Shown: positions 49,806-64,000 of the stretch, piece after piece
Position numbering within the stretch: the stretch's first letter is position 1
How the letters are laid out: each line of letters starts with the position of its first letter
Assembly: GCF_031755915.1 (NCBI RefSeq)
Contig: NC_083383.1
Coordinates: 4,317,501 to 4,381,500 of the forward strand
Direction: 5' to 3'
DNA length: 64,000 nt
From: Ziziphus jujuba
Taxonomy: Eukaryota > Streptophyta > Magnoliopsida > Rosales > Rhamnaceae
The notes under the pieces: generated by a model
Database searches by the model: none
Seen by the model: only the letters and a program-made list of their open reading frames with translations
What the model was told of the DNA's origin: nothing
Position numbers and translations under genes: made by a program

Positions 49806-51494
49806 TAGGGCTGTACAAACTCGAATGATAGACCTTCTCGGTAAAACAGATCAAACTTATTATTATCAAAATGATTTAAACTGTTTCAAAGACCCAACAT
49901 GCATTTTTGTGCATTGGGCTCTTTCGTTAACTGATATAAATATCGGTTAGTCTACTATATTTTTTGAATGATAGAAAGATAAAAGGATGGCTCCATGTGC
50001 TCCGATTCATTATGTGAATTCCAATCCGGAAGCACTACCAAAATGTTTCAAAGAATGGTTATTTTGACATAGGTCTGCTTCTGGCCTAGATCAACTTAAG
50101 TTAAATGGAATCTCTATCGCCTCGTTTGAATCAAATATGAAACTTCATACTGTTGAAGTGTGGCAATTTTGCTACTTGATGGTGCATGTCACCGTCTAGC
50201 ATGCACACCTTGGTATCAAATCCTTTCCTTTTATGAGTTTATATTTCTTTGTATGTTTTTAATTGATGCAAGGTATATTTTGATAATGTTTTGTGCCTAA
50301 GTTATGTATGCAAAATTATAGGCAAGATTATGCACAAAAGAGTAGGAATGTTATGCTTGAAATGCCTATGGTGCTGGATTCATAATTTCCAGCAACCTAG
50401 TTCCATTATTTATCTTATATCTCAGGTTGCAAATGGATTTTTGGGCTGAAATTTTGAGGGATGTCTACAGACATATATAGAAGACTATGGTTTAAATGTC
50501 AGGTCAAACTGACATGGGAAAGTCCATTTTCTATTCCAAACAGATTGCTGTATCTGATGGGCCCAGTATGCAGAGTATGGGCCAGTTTTGGAGCTGTTTG
50601 GCCCATGATCCGGTTCCAGAACTTTCCTAGCTCTTGGAACAATATTTATTGATGACCAAGGATGCTTCAAACCAAGTTTCATAAGCAGATACAAAGGGGA
50701 ACTAAGTAGGTGAAGCTAGTTTGGTTGTTTACCCAAACTAGTTAAACAATAGGAACTTAGTTCAAACCTTGTGCCACTTTTTACTATATTTGGAATAGAC
50801 ATGTTGCAGCTGGTTTTTGACTCTTTTGTGTATGAAAAGTTAGGTGTTGACCATTTTATTTTTTAAATTTCAAATACTTTACTCATTTTGTAAGCTCACA
50901 TGCTTGGCATGTGTGAACTAGTTGTAATTTCAAGCTTATATTGTAAAATGAATGAAATGGCTACACATCGAAGCCTCATTTTCAAAACCCAATGTGGTCC
51001 CCTTCTTCTCATCTCTTCTTCAACACCTTAGAACACTTTAGGAACCCTAAAAACCAGAAACACCATAACCAAAACCTAAAAACACAACTCACACACAACC
51101 ATTCCCAAGAGCATCACCAAAAGCTTGCTTGTAGCTAACACTTCAAGCTAGCTTGCTCTTGGTCATAACCTTCTCACCCCAACACATACACCGTAAAGTT
51201 CATAAGATAGAATGAAAAGATAATTTTTTTAAGGTCTTTATACTCATTATGCCTAGCATTGAATAAACAAGGTATTCACCTTATCCCTATCTCAACTTAA
51301 TGATGGGTTTTATATTGGCGCCTACATGGGTGCCCGAATCCAAATCGGACCAAACCATTTGTCAGGCTATTGTTCTATTATTTTGTTCCCTAAACGTCAT
51401 AGAGTAAGACATCCATTTTTCAATAAGATCAAATCTTTTGATTCCATGATGGATTCTTTTGAAAAACATTGGCGTGAATGTAAACGAGGTGCTT
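49806..51494 (-). pseudogene. trnV-UAC: trnV-UAC remnant, intron holding a solo LTR
   Basis: The 3' exon lies at about 49806-49840 (plus strand TAGGGCTGTACAAACTCGAA, then GACCTTCTCG), with several C-to-T/G-to-A changes. The group II intron continues to 50150, is interrupted by a solo LTR (50151-51184), and resumes to about 51478 (its start region CGCCAATGTTTTTCAAAAG on the minus strand). The 5' exon keeps only AGCACCTCGTTTACA at about 51479-51493; the rest is replaced by a repeat of TTTGAAAAACATT. Exon 1 is the less certain part. Confidence 0.72.
50151..51184 (+). mobile_element. Solo LTR of a copia relative in the trnV intron
   Basis: 1034 bp from TGTTGAAGTGTGGC to CTCACCCCAACA, with a perfect CATAC duplication (50146-50150, 51185-51189). 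Start, overall length and internal words (TTCCAGCAACCTAG against TTCCAGCAACATAA; GGCCCA blocks) resemble the LTR at 38534/42653, so it is a diverged member of the same lineage. No internal region. Confidence 0.88.
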
Positions 51495-51673
51495 TGAAAA
51501 ACATTTTTCAATACATATTTTATCATGTAGATAATTTCTTCCCAAGATGAATATTACATGATCTAAGATCATATCACTTTGATTCGTTTGATTGGTATTG
51601 CTTCTAAACATTATTCCATTTATAATCTATCAATGTGATAGGTCACACTTTTTTCTCTTCATGATGATAAATG

Positions 51674-51746
51674 ACCTACTTAACTCAGTGGTTAGAGTAT
51701 TGCTTTCATACGGCGGGAGTCATTGGTTCAAATCCAATAGTAGGTA
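51674..51746 (+). tRNA. trnM-CAU: trnM-CAU-like plastid tRNA (NUPT copy)
   Basis: ACCTACTTAACTCAGTGGTT start, anticodon CAT in TTTCATACG, T-arm TTGGTTCAAATCCAA, acceptor TAGTAGGTA. 73 nt with no change I can spot. Elongator Met type, between trnV and atpE as in plastids. Confidence 0.92.
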
Positions 51747-52011
51747 GAACTTATTCGATACCAGCGTGAATAGTCTCTAATATGTTTTTCTACTCATGCT
51801 CTTTATTGATTTTGTATCTTTTTCATCCTACTCTATTTATCTATTTAATTTTGAATTAAATATTTTTTTGTTTCATTAAAAGTCGATTCTACTTGATTAT
51901 ATTTGTTTCTTATCCAATTTCAATCAACAGAAGCAAACAAAATAAAATAAGGTGTATAAACATAACTTCTGTTTATACACCTTATTTTGCTTATTCGGAC
52001 CCACCACCTAG

Positions 52012-52395
52012 TTACGATATCACATTGATAGCCTCTACTTGTGTCCTAGCTCATCTGAGAGTGATATTTGCTTCAATTGTTTGTCTTTTGCCTTTAGCTT
52101 TACTCAAGTTAGCTTCCGCTATTTCAAGAGTTTATCAATGTCGCTACCCTTCTCTACATCATTTACTAAAATAGTGATCTCATTATTGCCTATTCTAGCA
52201 AAACCACCCATCAGAGCCATCGTTAACCATTGGTCGTTAAGGCGTATTCTCAAAATACTGATATCTACAGCTGTGGCAATATGTGCATGGTTTGGTAATA
52301 TTTCGATTTGTCCACTATTAGTAGATAAAAAATTATTTCTTTCACTTCCTAATCCCAAACAATTCTATTCGGGGTCAGTACACAAAGATTTAAGG

Positions 52396-52399
<4 letters not shown>
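52012..52399 (-). pseudogene. atpE: atpE pseudogene
   Basis: Epsilon subunit of the chloroplast ATP synthase. ATG at 52399 overlaps the atpB stop (ATGA), as in plastids. [16 protein letters not shown] is followed by a stop (Ser codon region), then EVKEIIF and a frameshift. [20 protein letters not shown] and [20 protein letters not shown] are clear at 52358-52119. A short deletion after GSDIDKLLK loses the PQEAQQT segment. It ends NVIS-stop. Confidence 0.92.
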
Positions 52400-53885
<1,486 letters not shown>

Positions 53886-54674
53886 AATAAAAAAAAAAAG
53901 ATATCAAAATTTTTTGTGAAAATTATTGAAATAAAAAATAAATGTTCGATAGTAACTTAAGTCAATCAGTTAATTCAACATTTCAATAAGAAATAAAAAA
54001 TGGGTGCTAGCACTCGACTTTGTTGGGGCCGTCCAACCGAATGCAATCCAATTGTTTACTTATTCAATTTCAATGAGTGAATTTTCAAGTTCAACCAAAA
54101 TCCATTTTCAAAATATCAAGTAATGAATAAAAATCTTGAGAAATTCTTTCATTTGCCTATCATTATAGACAATACAAACCATATTATCTATGGAATTCGA
54201 AGCCGAACACTATTCTATTATGATTCCTTTTTTCTATCTCATCGGCCTTTATTTCATGTCCTATTTCCTATTTCAGTATATTGATTTACGCCTAGCCTAT
54301 TATTTATTATATTAATTCTATTTTTCTTTTTTATACCTATACCCTTTCTTTCTATTCATGAATGAATTTTGCATATTTTTACATATAGGATTTACATATA
54401 CAACATATATTACTGTCAAGAGTGAATTTCTTAGATATTTCAATTAAAAAAAAGGTAAAAGATTAGAAACTTTGAAAAACAAAGAGCGGGTTGTGCCATA
54501 CATATGAAAGAGTATACAATAATGATGTATTTGGCGAATCAAATACCACGGTCTAATAACGAACTGTTCTGATTAGTTGATAATTTTGTGAAAGATTTCA
54601 TTAACTCCTAATTCGTGTCAAGTCGACCTTGGTATTGCGAGAATTCTTAATTCATGAGTTGTAGGGAGGGACTT
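53886..54674. other. atpB-rbcL plastid spacer
   Basis: The standard divergent spacer between atpB and rbcL. The former rbcL ribosome-binding site GGGAGG is at 54664-54669. I do not call individual promoters. Confidence 0.65.
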
Positions 54675-56100
<1,426 letters not shown>

Positions 56101-56887
56101 TCCAGTAATTACTCACTATTCATTCTCTTAATTGTAATTGAAATTAAACTCGGCCCAATCGTTTAGTAAAAGGATTAAGCCGAATACAAAGATTTTATCA
56201 AGTTTTGATAGATACAGATCTATCTAGATATACAAGATAAGATCTTAAATACAAAATATAAGGTGAAACAACTTAAACGTTTCTATTGTTGTGTTGGATC
56301 CATAATTAACCCTATGGATCCTTAGGATTGGTGTATTTTTGTATTTTTTATATTATATATTTTAATTATCATTTTTATAATTATATTTTTATTTTATATA
56401 TTATTATATCTTGCCATTTCGAATCATGGATTGAGTCGAGTATCACAATTTCTTCTACCCATCTTGTATATTGTCCTTTTCATTCTGTGTTGGAATAGAA
56501 ACTGACTAGTAGGTGAGATTTTACGAAAAAATGTTCTTCATATTCATACGAGAAAACAACTTTTTCTTTTTTCGATGTGAATTTGACACAACATGGAGGA
56601 ACCCGCTATTTGCTATTTATAATAAAAAAAACTTTTTTCAATTCAAAATAATTGAAAAAGATTTCATCCTATTTTTATTCTATCATATATAGAGAAGAGA
56701 TACTCTGGATTCTCGCAAGGGATAATAATTTTTTTTTTCAGTATCTACTTGTTATTAGTTAATAATCTTAGCGATTGGATTTATATGCTTATTCTGATTC
56801 TAAATTCTAATCAGAATATTCAAATGATTTTTATCAAATGACTATTCATTTATTGTATTTTCATGTAAATAAGGGCAAGAAAGCTCT
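56101..56887. other. rbcL-accD plastid spacer
   Basis: AT-rich spacer without a recognisable gene. Confidence 0.6.
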
Positions 56888-58557
56888 ATGGAAAAATGTC
56901 GGTTCGATTCGATGTTGTTTAGGAGGGGGTCAGAATATAGGTGTGGGTTAAGTAAATCAATGGATAGTTTTGGTGGTCCTATTGAAAAGGAAAATACCAG
57001 TGTAAATAAAGATCCGATTATAAATCATATGACTAAAAAAATTCCTAATGGGATTGAGAGTAACAATTATAGTTACAGTAATGTTGATCATTTAGTTGGC
57101 GTCAGGAGGTACATTCGAAATTTCATATATGATCAAACTTTTTTCTTTACGGATAGTAATAGGGACCATTACTCCATATATTTTGATATTAAAAATCAAA
57201 TTTTTGAGACTGACACCGATCGTTCTTTTCTAAGTGCACCAAAAAGTTCTTTTTATAGTTATCAAAATTCTAGTTATCCGAATAATGTATCTAAGAGTGA
57301 TGATCCTCATTATTATCGTTACATGTATGATACTAAATATAGTTGGAATAATCACATTACTAGATGCATTGACAGTTATCTTCGTTCACAAATCAGTATT
57401 GATCGTTATATTTTAAGTAGTGGTGTCAATACTAATGACAGTTACATTTATAGTTACATTCGTGGTGAAAGTGATATGAATAGTAAAAGCGGGAGTTCCA
57501 ATATACGAACCAGTACGGATGATAGTGCAAAAACTTTTAGAAAAAGAGAGTTTGAGAGAGCTCTAACCGAAATAAGAAAAAGAAAAAGGGATTTAAAGAG
57601 AGCTCTAACTCAACTAGAAGAAAACAAATTAAAATTAAATAAAATTTTAAAAGAAAACAATTAAAGAAAGCCCTAGCTGAAATAAGAGAAAGAAAAAATG
57701 ATTTAATGTTTTCTCTAAATCAAGTACAAATAAGAGGTAGAAAAAGTGATTTAGAGATAACTAAAAAATACAAATATTTGTGGGTGCAATGCGAAAATTA
57801 TTATGGATTAAATTATAAGAATTTTTTTAAATTTCAAATGAATATTTGTGAACATTGTGGATGTCATTTGAAAATGACTAGTTCAGATAGAATCGAAAGT
57901 ACGGTTGATCCAGGTACCTGGGAGTCTCTGGATGAAGACATGGTCTCTAGGGATCCCATAAATTTCATTTGTGGGAGGAACCTTATAAAGATTGTATTGA
58001 TTTTAATAAAAGAAAGATAGGATTAACTAATGCTGTTCAAACAGGCATAGGTCGACTAAATGGTATTCCTGTAACAATCGAGGTTATGGATTTTCAGTTT
58101 ATGGGGGGTAGTATGGGATCGGTAGTGGGCGAGCTACCAATAAATTTTTACCTCTTATTCTAGTTTGTGGTTTTGGAGGAGCACGTATGCAAGAAGGAAG
58201 TTTGAGTTTGATGCAAATGGCTAAAATATCTTCTGCTTTATATTATTATCAATCAAATAATAAGTTATTCTATGTATCAATCCTTTCATCTCCTACTACG
58301 GGTGGGATGACAGCTAGTTTTAGTATATTGAGAGATATCATTATTGCCGAACCAAATGCCTATGTTGCATTTGTGGGTAAAAGAGTAATTGAACAAACAT
58401 TGAATAAGACAGTATCCGAGGGTGCACAAGCGGTTGGATATTTATTCCATAAGGTCTTATTCGATCCAATCGTACCACGTAATCCTTTAAAAGGTGTTCT
58501 GAGTGAGTTATTTTAGCTCCATGCTTTCTTTCCTTTGAATCAAAAAATGAGATCCAA
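56888..58557 (+). pseudogene. accD: accD pseudogene with expanded middle region
   Basis: Beta-carboxyltransferase subunit of plastid acetyl-CoA carboxylase. From ATG 56888 a 258-codon frame covers the variable N-terminal region ([20 protein letters not shown]) and a Lys/Glu-rich helical stretch with the repeated theme [18 protein letters not shown] one-base shift near 57660 leads to [20 protein letters not shown], the zinc site (QCENYYGLN with one Cys to Tyr; [10 protein letters not shown]) and [15 protein letters not shown]. Another shift near 58010 leads to [16 protein letters not shown] and then [20 protein letters not shown]. It ends GVLSELF, TAG (CAG in relatives), LHAFFPLNQK. Confidence 0.93.
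57538..57760 (+). repeat. accD: Degenerate tandem repeat in accD
   Basis: Three to four related units of about 45-75 bp encode (R/K)ALxEIRxRKxDL-type peptides ([39 protein letters not shown]). They predict a charged coiled coil. Such lineage-specific accD expansions are known in several angiosperm groups. Confidence 0.7.
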
Positions 58558-59525
58558 AATAAAATTAAGGAGAGCCATATATCCTTATCCTTAATTTTAT
58601 CCTTAATTTAATATTTAATAAATTATTAAATTTAATAAATTCAAAAATTTATTACTTGTTCTAAATTTATTACTTGTTTTGTGGTAACCAAGTAGTTATT
58701 TAGTTTATAAGAAGCAAAGTCAAAATTCCAAGAATGGATTTTTCTTTGGTAACATAAGATTAAATTGTAAAAAGAATCATACGGATACTTTTTTTTTATC
58801 GATAGCCCTGATTACTAATCAGGTCAGGAAATCTCTATCAAACAAAATAAAAAGAGCGAATTCTGTCTCCTTCGTCCATGAAATTGGACGAGGGTGTCCT
58901 GTATCTTTCTATATCCCTCAAGAACCCCTGATTTTACTAAGAATCTTTTTTGTCGGATCGTATTATAACGAATTTTTTCACGAAGAGAAAAACAAAAATG
59001 AAGTATAATAAAAATAAATAATGAACATAATAAAAAAGTGAATTATCATGCATATATTGCATGTAGAAAGATGAATAAGCCCATTTATTTACTTATTTTA
59101 TTTACATATTTACACTTTTGATTTACATTAATTATATTATATACGTACGTAGTATATTCTAGTCTATTATTACTTTACAGACTTATAATATATATATATA
59201 TATTTTTTTTATATATATTAAATATTTTTTTAATATATATTAAATATATTAAAATATATATATATATTAGTCTATAGACTCTTATATTATAGACTCCTTA
59301 TTATATCCTTATTTTATTATCTTATTTTATTATATCTTAGTATATATACATTATATACCATTTATTAATAATTAATATTAATTAGTGTATATACTCACTT
59401 AGGTATACTTAGTATAATAGTATAATTATTATATGAATTATAAGATATCTTTATAATAGGTTAAAAGATTAATATAACAATAAATAACAGATACAAATCA
59501 AATATTAAATCGAGATACCCATTCT
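58558..59525. other. accD-psaI plastid spacer
   Basis: Very AT-rich, with long alternating TA tracts (about 59140-59280). No gene is seen. Confidence 0.6.
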
Positions 59526-59639
59526 ATGACAATTCTTGACACCCTACCCTCTATTTTTGTGCCTTTAGTGGGCTTAGTTTTTCCGACAATTGCAATGGTT
59601 TCTTTGTCTCTTCATGTTCAAAAAAACGAAATTTTTTAA
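59526..59639 (+). pseudogene. psaI: psaI, intact short frame in NUPT
   Basis: Small single-helix subunit of photosystem I. The 37-residue frame is fully open: [20 protein letters not shown] then [21 protein letters not shown], close to the plastid protein. Start chosen by the family N-terminus. Its survival fits chance at this length. Confidence 0.88.
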
Positions 59640-60023
59640 AGATGATGAGGCAAAATCTTATATATTTTTTTTTCAAGACTTACGTGAATCATAACACGGA
59701 TATCTATTTATTAGAATATGGTATAACGTGTGGCTTCTTCCAAGCATAAGCTCGTATGAATGTGTAAACATGATATATGAGTAACTGAATTGGAGCTATT
59801 TTCAAATGTAAATTCAATATATGTATGTGGATATCTATAAGATATCATATGAAAGGGATGTTCATATTTTAGTTTAGATCTAGGCAATTCGATGAATTAC
59901 TCCTAAAAGTTCACATCATAACAGTGCTAGTTGATGAGAGTTACTTCGAAAACAAAAAATTGAAAGTAAATTTTTTTTTGTTATTCCCCAATTCCAATAA
60001 AATGCAACTAGATCTAGTATAGT
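59640..60023. other. psaI-ycf4 plastid spacer
   Basis: No recognisable gene. Confidence 0.6.
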
Positions 60024-60555
60024 ATGAGTTGGTGATCAGACCGTATATGGATATAACTTATAGCGGGGTCTCGAAAAATGTCCTTTTTTTAGGTTCATTA
60101 GGATTTTTATTGGTTGGAACTTCTAGTTTTTTTGGTAGGAATTTGATATCTTTAGTTCCCTCTCAGCAAATAATTTTTTTTCCACAAGGGATCATCACGT
60201 CTTTCATGGAATCGTAGGTCTTTTTATTAGTTCCTATTTGTGGTGCACAATTTCGTGGAATGTAGGTAGTGGTTATGATCGATTCGATATAAAAAGAGGA
60301 ATAGTGTGTATTTTTTGTTGGGGATTTCCTAGAAAAAAGCATCGCATCTTCCTCCGATTCCTTATGAAAGACATTCAGTCCATCAGAATAGAAGTTAAAG
60401 AGGGTATTTATGCTCATCGTGCCTTTTATATGGAAATCAGAGGCCAGGGGTCCATTCCCTTGAATCGTACTGATGAGAATTTGACTCTACGAGAAATTGA
60501 GCAAAAAGCTGCCGAATTGGCCTATTTTTTGCGTGTACCAATTGAAGTATTTTGA
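60024..60555 (+). pseudogene. ycf4: ycf4 (pafII) pseudogene
   Basis: Ycf4 is a thylakoid factor for photosystem I assembly with two membrane helices. ATG 60024 then MSW-stop (TGA for CGA), a second stop after IWI, and a short deletion/frameshift in the first helix. [12 protein letters not shown] and [15 protein letters not shown] follow (frame of 60029). A shift leads to [40 protein letters not shown] and the end [13 protein letters not shown] at 60555. Confidence 0.93.
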
Positions 60556-60944
60556 AACAATAACTGAAGAATGATAGCTTTCTTAGCAAGATGGAAAAAC
60601 GAAAACTCAAGAATCCTCTTTTTTATATAGCACAACTTAACTGAAGTTTATTTAGAATGCTCATTTGAGCTAAACGCAAACAAATAAGGAAAATCATAAA
60701 ATGAAATTGCTTTTTTTTTTTGTTTTGAATTTGAAGTGCACTCTTTCTTGTTGTATTTCCGTATTGTTTTTCTGTATACTTTCTAAATTCAAGGACTAAC
60801 CACTTTACTGAATCACAAATAAAAAATAGGAAATAGATTCATGGGCTCTATAACTTTTAATGTAATAGAACCAATGCTTGATATAAATAGTAGTATTGAG
60901 TTGACAAATGAGGTGAGTTCATTTAAAAATTCCTAGATGAAATA
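60556..60944. other. ycf4-cemA plastid spacer
   Basis: No recognisable gene. Confidence 0.6.
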
Positions 60945-61608
60945 ATAGCAAAAAAGAAAGCATTCATTTCCCTTATATATCTTTCATTTATAGTATTTTT
61001 GCCTTGGTGGATCTCTCTTTCATTTAATAAAAGTATGGAATCCTGGGTTACTAATTTGTGGCATGCTAGACACTCTGAAATTTTTTTGAATGATATTCAA
61101 GAAATTAGAAGAACTCTCCCTCTAGGATGAAATGATAAAGGAATACCCAAAAACACATTTACCAAAGCCTGACTGCAGAATCTACAAAGAAACGATCCAA
61201 TTGATCAAAATGCACAATGAGAATCGTATGAATACGTTTTTTCATTTCTCGATAAATATAATCTCTTTCATTATTCTTAGTGGTTATTCTATTCTAGGTA
61301 ATAACGAACTTGTTATTCTTAATTCTTGGGTTCAAGAATTCCTATATAACTTAAGCGACACAATAAAAGTGTTTTCTATTCTTTTATTAATTGATTTATG
61401 TATAGGATTCCATTCGCCACACGGTTGGGAACTAATGATTGGCTCTATATACATAGATTTTGGATTTGCTCATAATGATCAAATTATATCAGGTCTTGTT
61501 TCTACTTTTCTAGACATTTTAGATACCATTTTTAAATATTGGATCTTTCGTTATTTAAATCGATTATCTCCGTCACTTGTAGTCATTTATCATTCAATGA
61601 ATGACTGA
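60945..61608 (+). pseudogene. cemA: cemA pseudogene, start codon lost
   Basis: CemA is an inner-envelope protein linked to proton extrusion. The start position reads ATA for ATG, then [20 protein letters not shown] and [21 protein letters not shown] short deletion with frameshift near 61100 removes part of the FIELEELFLLDE region. From 61132 the frame is open to the end ([46 protein letters not shown]). Confidence 0.93.
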
Positions 61609-61816
61609 AAAATGATAGATCGATTCAATTATAATGCTCGTTACTTTGTACATAAGCAACCCATTCAAAATTGTACTTATTCTTTCTACCCATTTGGGGG
61701 CTTCCTTCAATGGTCCAGTAAAATTATTTCAGTAAATAGCAGAATCATAGATAGGGAACTATACTAGCGACTTATCTAATTTTATTGTAGAAATTTTCGG
61801 GATCAATGATTGGACC

Positions 61817-62776
61817 ATGCAAACTAGAAATACCTTTTCTTGGATAAAGGAAAAGACTACTCAATCTATTTCCATCTTGCTCATGATATCTATAATAACT
61901 TGGGCTCCCATTTCAAATGCATATCCCATTTTTGCACAGCAGGTTTATAAAAATCCACGAGAAGCGACATGCTGTATTCTATGTGCCAATTGCCATTTAG
62001 CCAATAAGTCCGTGGATATCAAGATAGAAGCTGTACTTCTTGATATTGTATTTGAAGCAGTTGTTCGAATTCCTTATGATCTGCAACTGAAACAAGTTAT
62101 TGCTAATGGTAAAAAAGGAGCTTTGAACGTAGGGTTGTGCTTATTTTACTGAGGGGTTTGAATTAGCCCCTCCCGATTGTAATTCGCCTGAGATTAAAGA
62201 AAAAGTAGGCAATCTATCTTTTCAGAGCTATTGTCCCTCTAAAAAAAAAAAAAATCTTGTGATAGGTCCTGTTCCTGGTCAAAAATATAGTGAAATCACC
62301 TTTCCTATTCTTTCTCTGGACCCCGCTACTAAGAAAGATGTGCACTTCTTAAAATATCCCATATACATAGGCGGCAATAGGGGACGGGGTCAGATTTATC
62401 CCGACGGAAGCAAGAGTAACAATAATGTTTATAATGCTACAGCGTCAGGTATAGTAAGCAAAACCATAAGAAAAGAAAAAGGGGGATATGAAATAACCAT
62501 AATGGATGCATCGGATGGCGTCAAGTGGTTGATATTATCCCTTCAAGACTAGAACTTCTTGTTTCAGAGGGGGAATTCATCAAGCTTGATCAACCAGTAA
62601 TGAGCAATCCTAATGTGGGTGGATTTGATCAGGGGGATGGGGAAATAGTACTTCAAGATCCATTACGTGTCCAAAAACTTTTGCTTTTCTTGGCATCTTT
62701 TATTTTGGCACAAATATTTTTGGTTCTTCAAAAGAAACACTTTGAGAAGGTTCAATTGTCCGAAGTGAATTTCTAG
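61817..62776 (+). pseudogene. petA: petA (cytochrome f) pseudogene
   Basis: Cytochrome f of the cytochrome b6f complex. ATG 61817, [20 protein letters not shown] signal region, mature start YPIFAQQ, haem site CANCH preserved ([12 protein letters not shown], with Arg lost). Frameshifts lie near 62135, 62245 (beside an A run) and 62540. Later pieces are [40 protein letters not shown], and the C-terminal anchor [20 protein letters not shown], ending LSEVNF-stop at 62776. Confidence 0.95.
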
Positions 62777-63192
62777 ATCTGAAGATTTGTCCACACCAAG
62801 CTCTAAAAAGAATCCAACTTTTGTCGCCAATTATGCTATGTAATTATGGATGATCAAAAAAGTTCTAAAAAGCTTATTGTTTTGTTATGTTTTTTCTACC
62901 TAAGTTCGGGAATTGAATTACTTGGACCACACTCCTAGTATGTATACTATGAAGAAGACTATTTGAGTTTACTCCCCTCTTCTTTATTTCTTTGTTTTTT
63001 TCAATCCAAATTGAAGCGGTATGATTATGTCAATATTTTCAGATTTCAATGTCATAGAATGAATCAATAGTTTTCTATTCGATTGGACACTAAAAATTAA
63101 GAGATAAATAAGCGTAGAATAGAAACAAAACTATAAAAGAAATGAGAGGAATGTAAGTAGTGATAGTGGACAAACAAAAAATATTGGAAACT
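62777..63192. other. petA-downstream plastid spacer
   Basis: Spacer toward psbJ with no gene. AAACT at 63188-63192 would be the left target-site duplication of the next LTR. Confidence 0.6.
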
Positions 63193-64000
63193 TGATGCGA
63201 ATCCGCCCGAGCTCGCACAACCGACAACTCACTAGGGTATTGATCTGATACGGATGAAGACTGGACAGATCACTAGGGCTCAAGCTAAGAGGTTTAAGGA
63301 CAACCTTTCTGCCTTTATCCATAATATAATTCATTCTCAAAAGGGCTTGTCCATACCTGAAGATAAAAGACCTATTTTAAGCATCCAAGTGGTGGAGGCT
63401 GATACATCGGACACCCATACATCGGACATTTTATATCAGACACCCATACATCGGACATTTTGTATCGGACACCCATGCCTCGGACATCTGACCTCAGACG
63501 TCGGACATCAGATATAACTTAGTTTGGATGTCGGACAGACATAAGTTAGCTCGGACATCAGGCAGACATAAGTTAGCTCGGACATCAGACATAAGTCAGC
63601 TTGGTTGTCAAACTAGTCAACTAGTTTTCTATTTTGTGTTTCAATTTATATTTTGAGTTTTTATTTATTTATTTGCTGGAAAAATAAGTTTAGGAAAGTT
63701 ATTATTTTATTATTTTCATTGTAAATTAATTAATTCCTACTTCAAAATAGGAAATTAATTAATCCAAATTAGATTAGGAAAGGATGTGAAATTAGGCAAT
63801 TTCCTAATTGGATTCTATGTTGGCCGAAATTTCCTGATCCTTTTAGGGTTTAATTTTGTTCATTCAAAGCCTATTTAAAGGCTTATTTTCAATGAGAAAG
63901 GAAGCTTGAATTTTATACAAAAAATTATTTGTGAGATTGAATTCTCTTTGTTCTTTTGAACACCTAAAACACCATTAGTGAATGAGTGTTTTAGTTTGAC
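63193..64000 (+). mobile_element. Gypsy LTR, plus orientation, cut by window end
   Basis: Starts TGATGCGAATCCGCCCGAGC and continues to the window edge. It is the reverse complement of the LTR at 18583-19613 in block order: GATCACTAGGGCTCAAGC, the GPITRAQAKRF-type frame (63254-63517, here GQITRAQAKRFKDNLSAFIH), the inverted minisatellite (63519-63601), the TTTATTTATTTATTTGCTGG block, and AACACCATTAGTGAATGAG. About 200 bp of LTR should lie beyond the window. Whether a full element follows is not visible. Confidence 0.88.

Noticed and set aside
51326..51550. 74-codon plus-strand frame in the trnV region
   Set aside because: It lies in the intron of trnV on the opposite strand; no family recognised, and no ribosome-binding site or conservation evidence.

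Overview
The window is plant nuclear DNA made almost entirely of one large, old insertion of chloroplast DNA (a NUPT), later broken up by LTR retrotransposons. Roughly 46 kb is plastid-derived and roughly 18 kb is retrotransposon. The plastid genes stay in the order and orientation of a standard angiosperm chloroplast genome: ycf2 of inverted repeat A, then across the repeat/large-single-copy border to trnK, rps16, trnQ, psbK, psbI, trnS-GCU, trnG-UCC, trnR and atpA; a gap; trnC; a gap; trnT-GGU, psbD, psbC, trnS-UGA, psbZ, trnG-GCC, trnfM, rps14, psaB, psaA, ycf3, trnS-GGA, rps4, trnT-UGU, trnL-UAA, trnF, ndhJ, ndhK, ndhC, trnV, trnM, atpE, atpB, rbcL, accD, psaI, ycf4, cemA and petA. Nearly every long gene is broken by stops and frameshifts. 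Only a few very short genes (psbZ, psaI, nearly psbK) are still open, as expected by chance. The gene order (rps16 present, no 50-kb inversion between trnK and accD) fits a non-legume eudicot-type plastome; I cannot name the species.

Nearly all nonsense changes I could resolve are C-to-T on one strand or the other (CGA to TGA, CAA/CAG to TAA/TAG, TGG to TAG/TGA), and two start codons changed ATG to ATA. That is the pattern of methylcytosine deamination in silent nuclear DNA. It rules out a living chloroplast genome and argues against a mitochondrial copy.

Six LTR-retrotransposon insertions are visible, five with both target-site duplications (TSDs) in the window. (1) 7696-11261, in the T-arm of trnS-GCU: a chimera of two gypsy halves joined head-to-head with inverted LTRs, yet with a perfect TSD. 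(2) 15125-19613, in atpA: a gag-only gypsy element on the minus strand. (3) 23954-26995, in psbC: a 3-kb solo LTR. (4) 38534-43729, between trnS-GGA and rps4: a Ty1/copia element with nearly whole pol. (5) 50151-51184, in the trnV intron: a solo LTR related to (4). (6) 63193 to the window end, after petA: the start of another gypsy LTR of the same family as (2).

The gypsy family carries the end of its polyprotein gene, and a ~20-bp minisatellite, inside its LTRs. The plastid part also has large internal deletions (psbA-matK region, atpF-rpoB, petN-trnE), a templated filler insertion in ycf2, and homopolymer C expansions in psaA/psaB. I see no nuclear host gene and no working operon. The plastid genes no longer act together; the window records plastid-to-nucleus transfer, decay and nested transposition.
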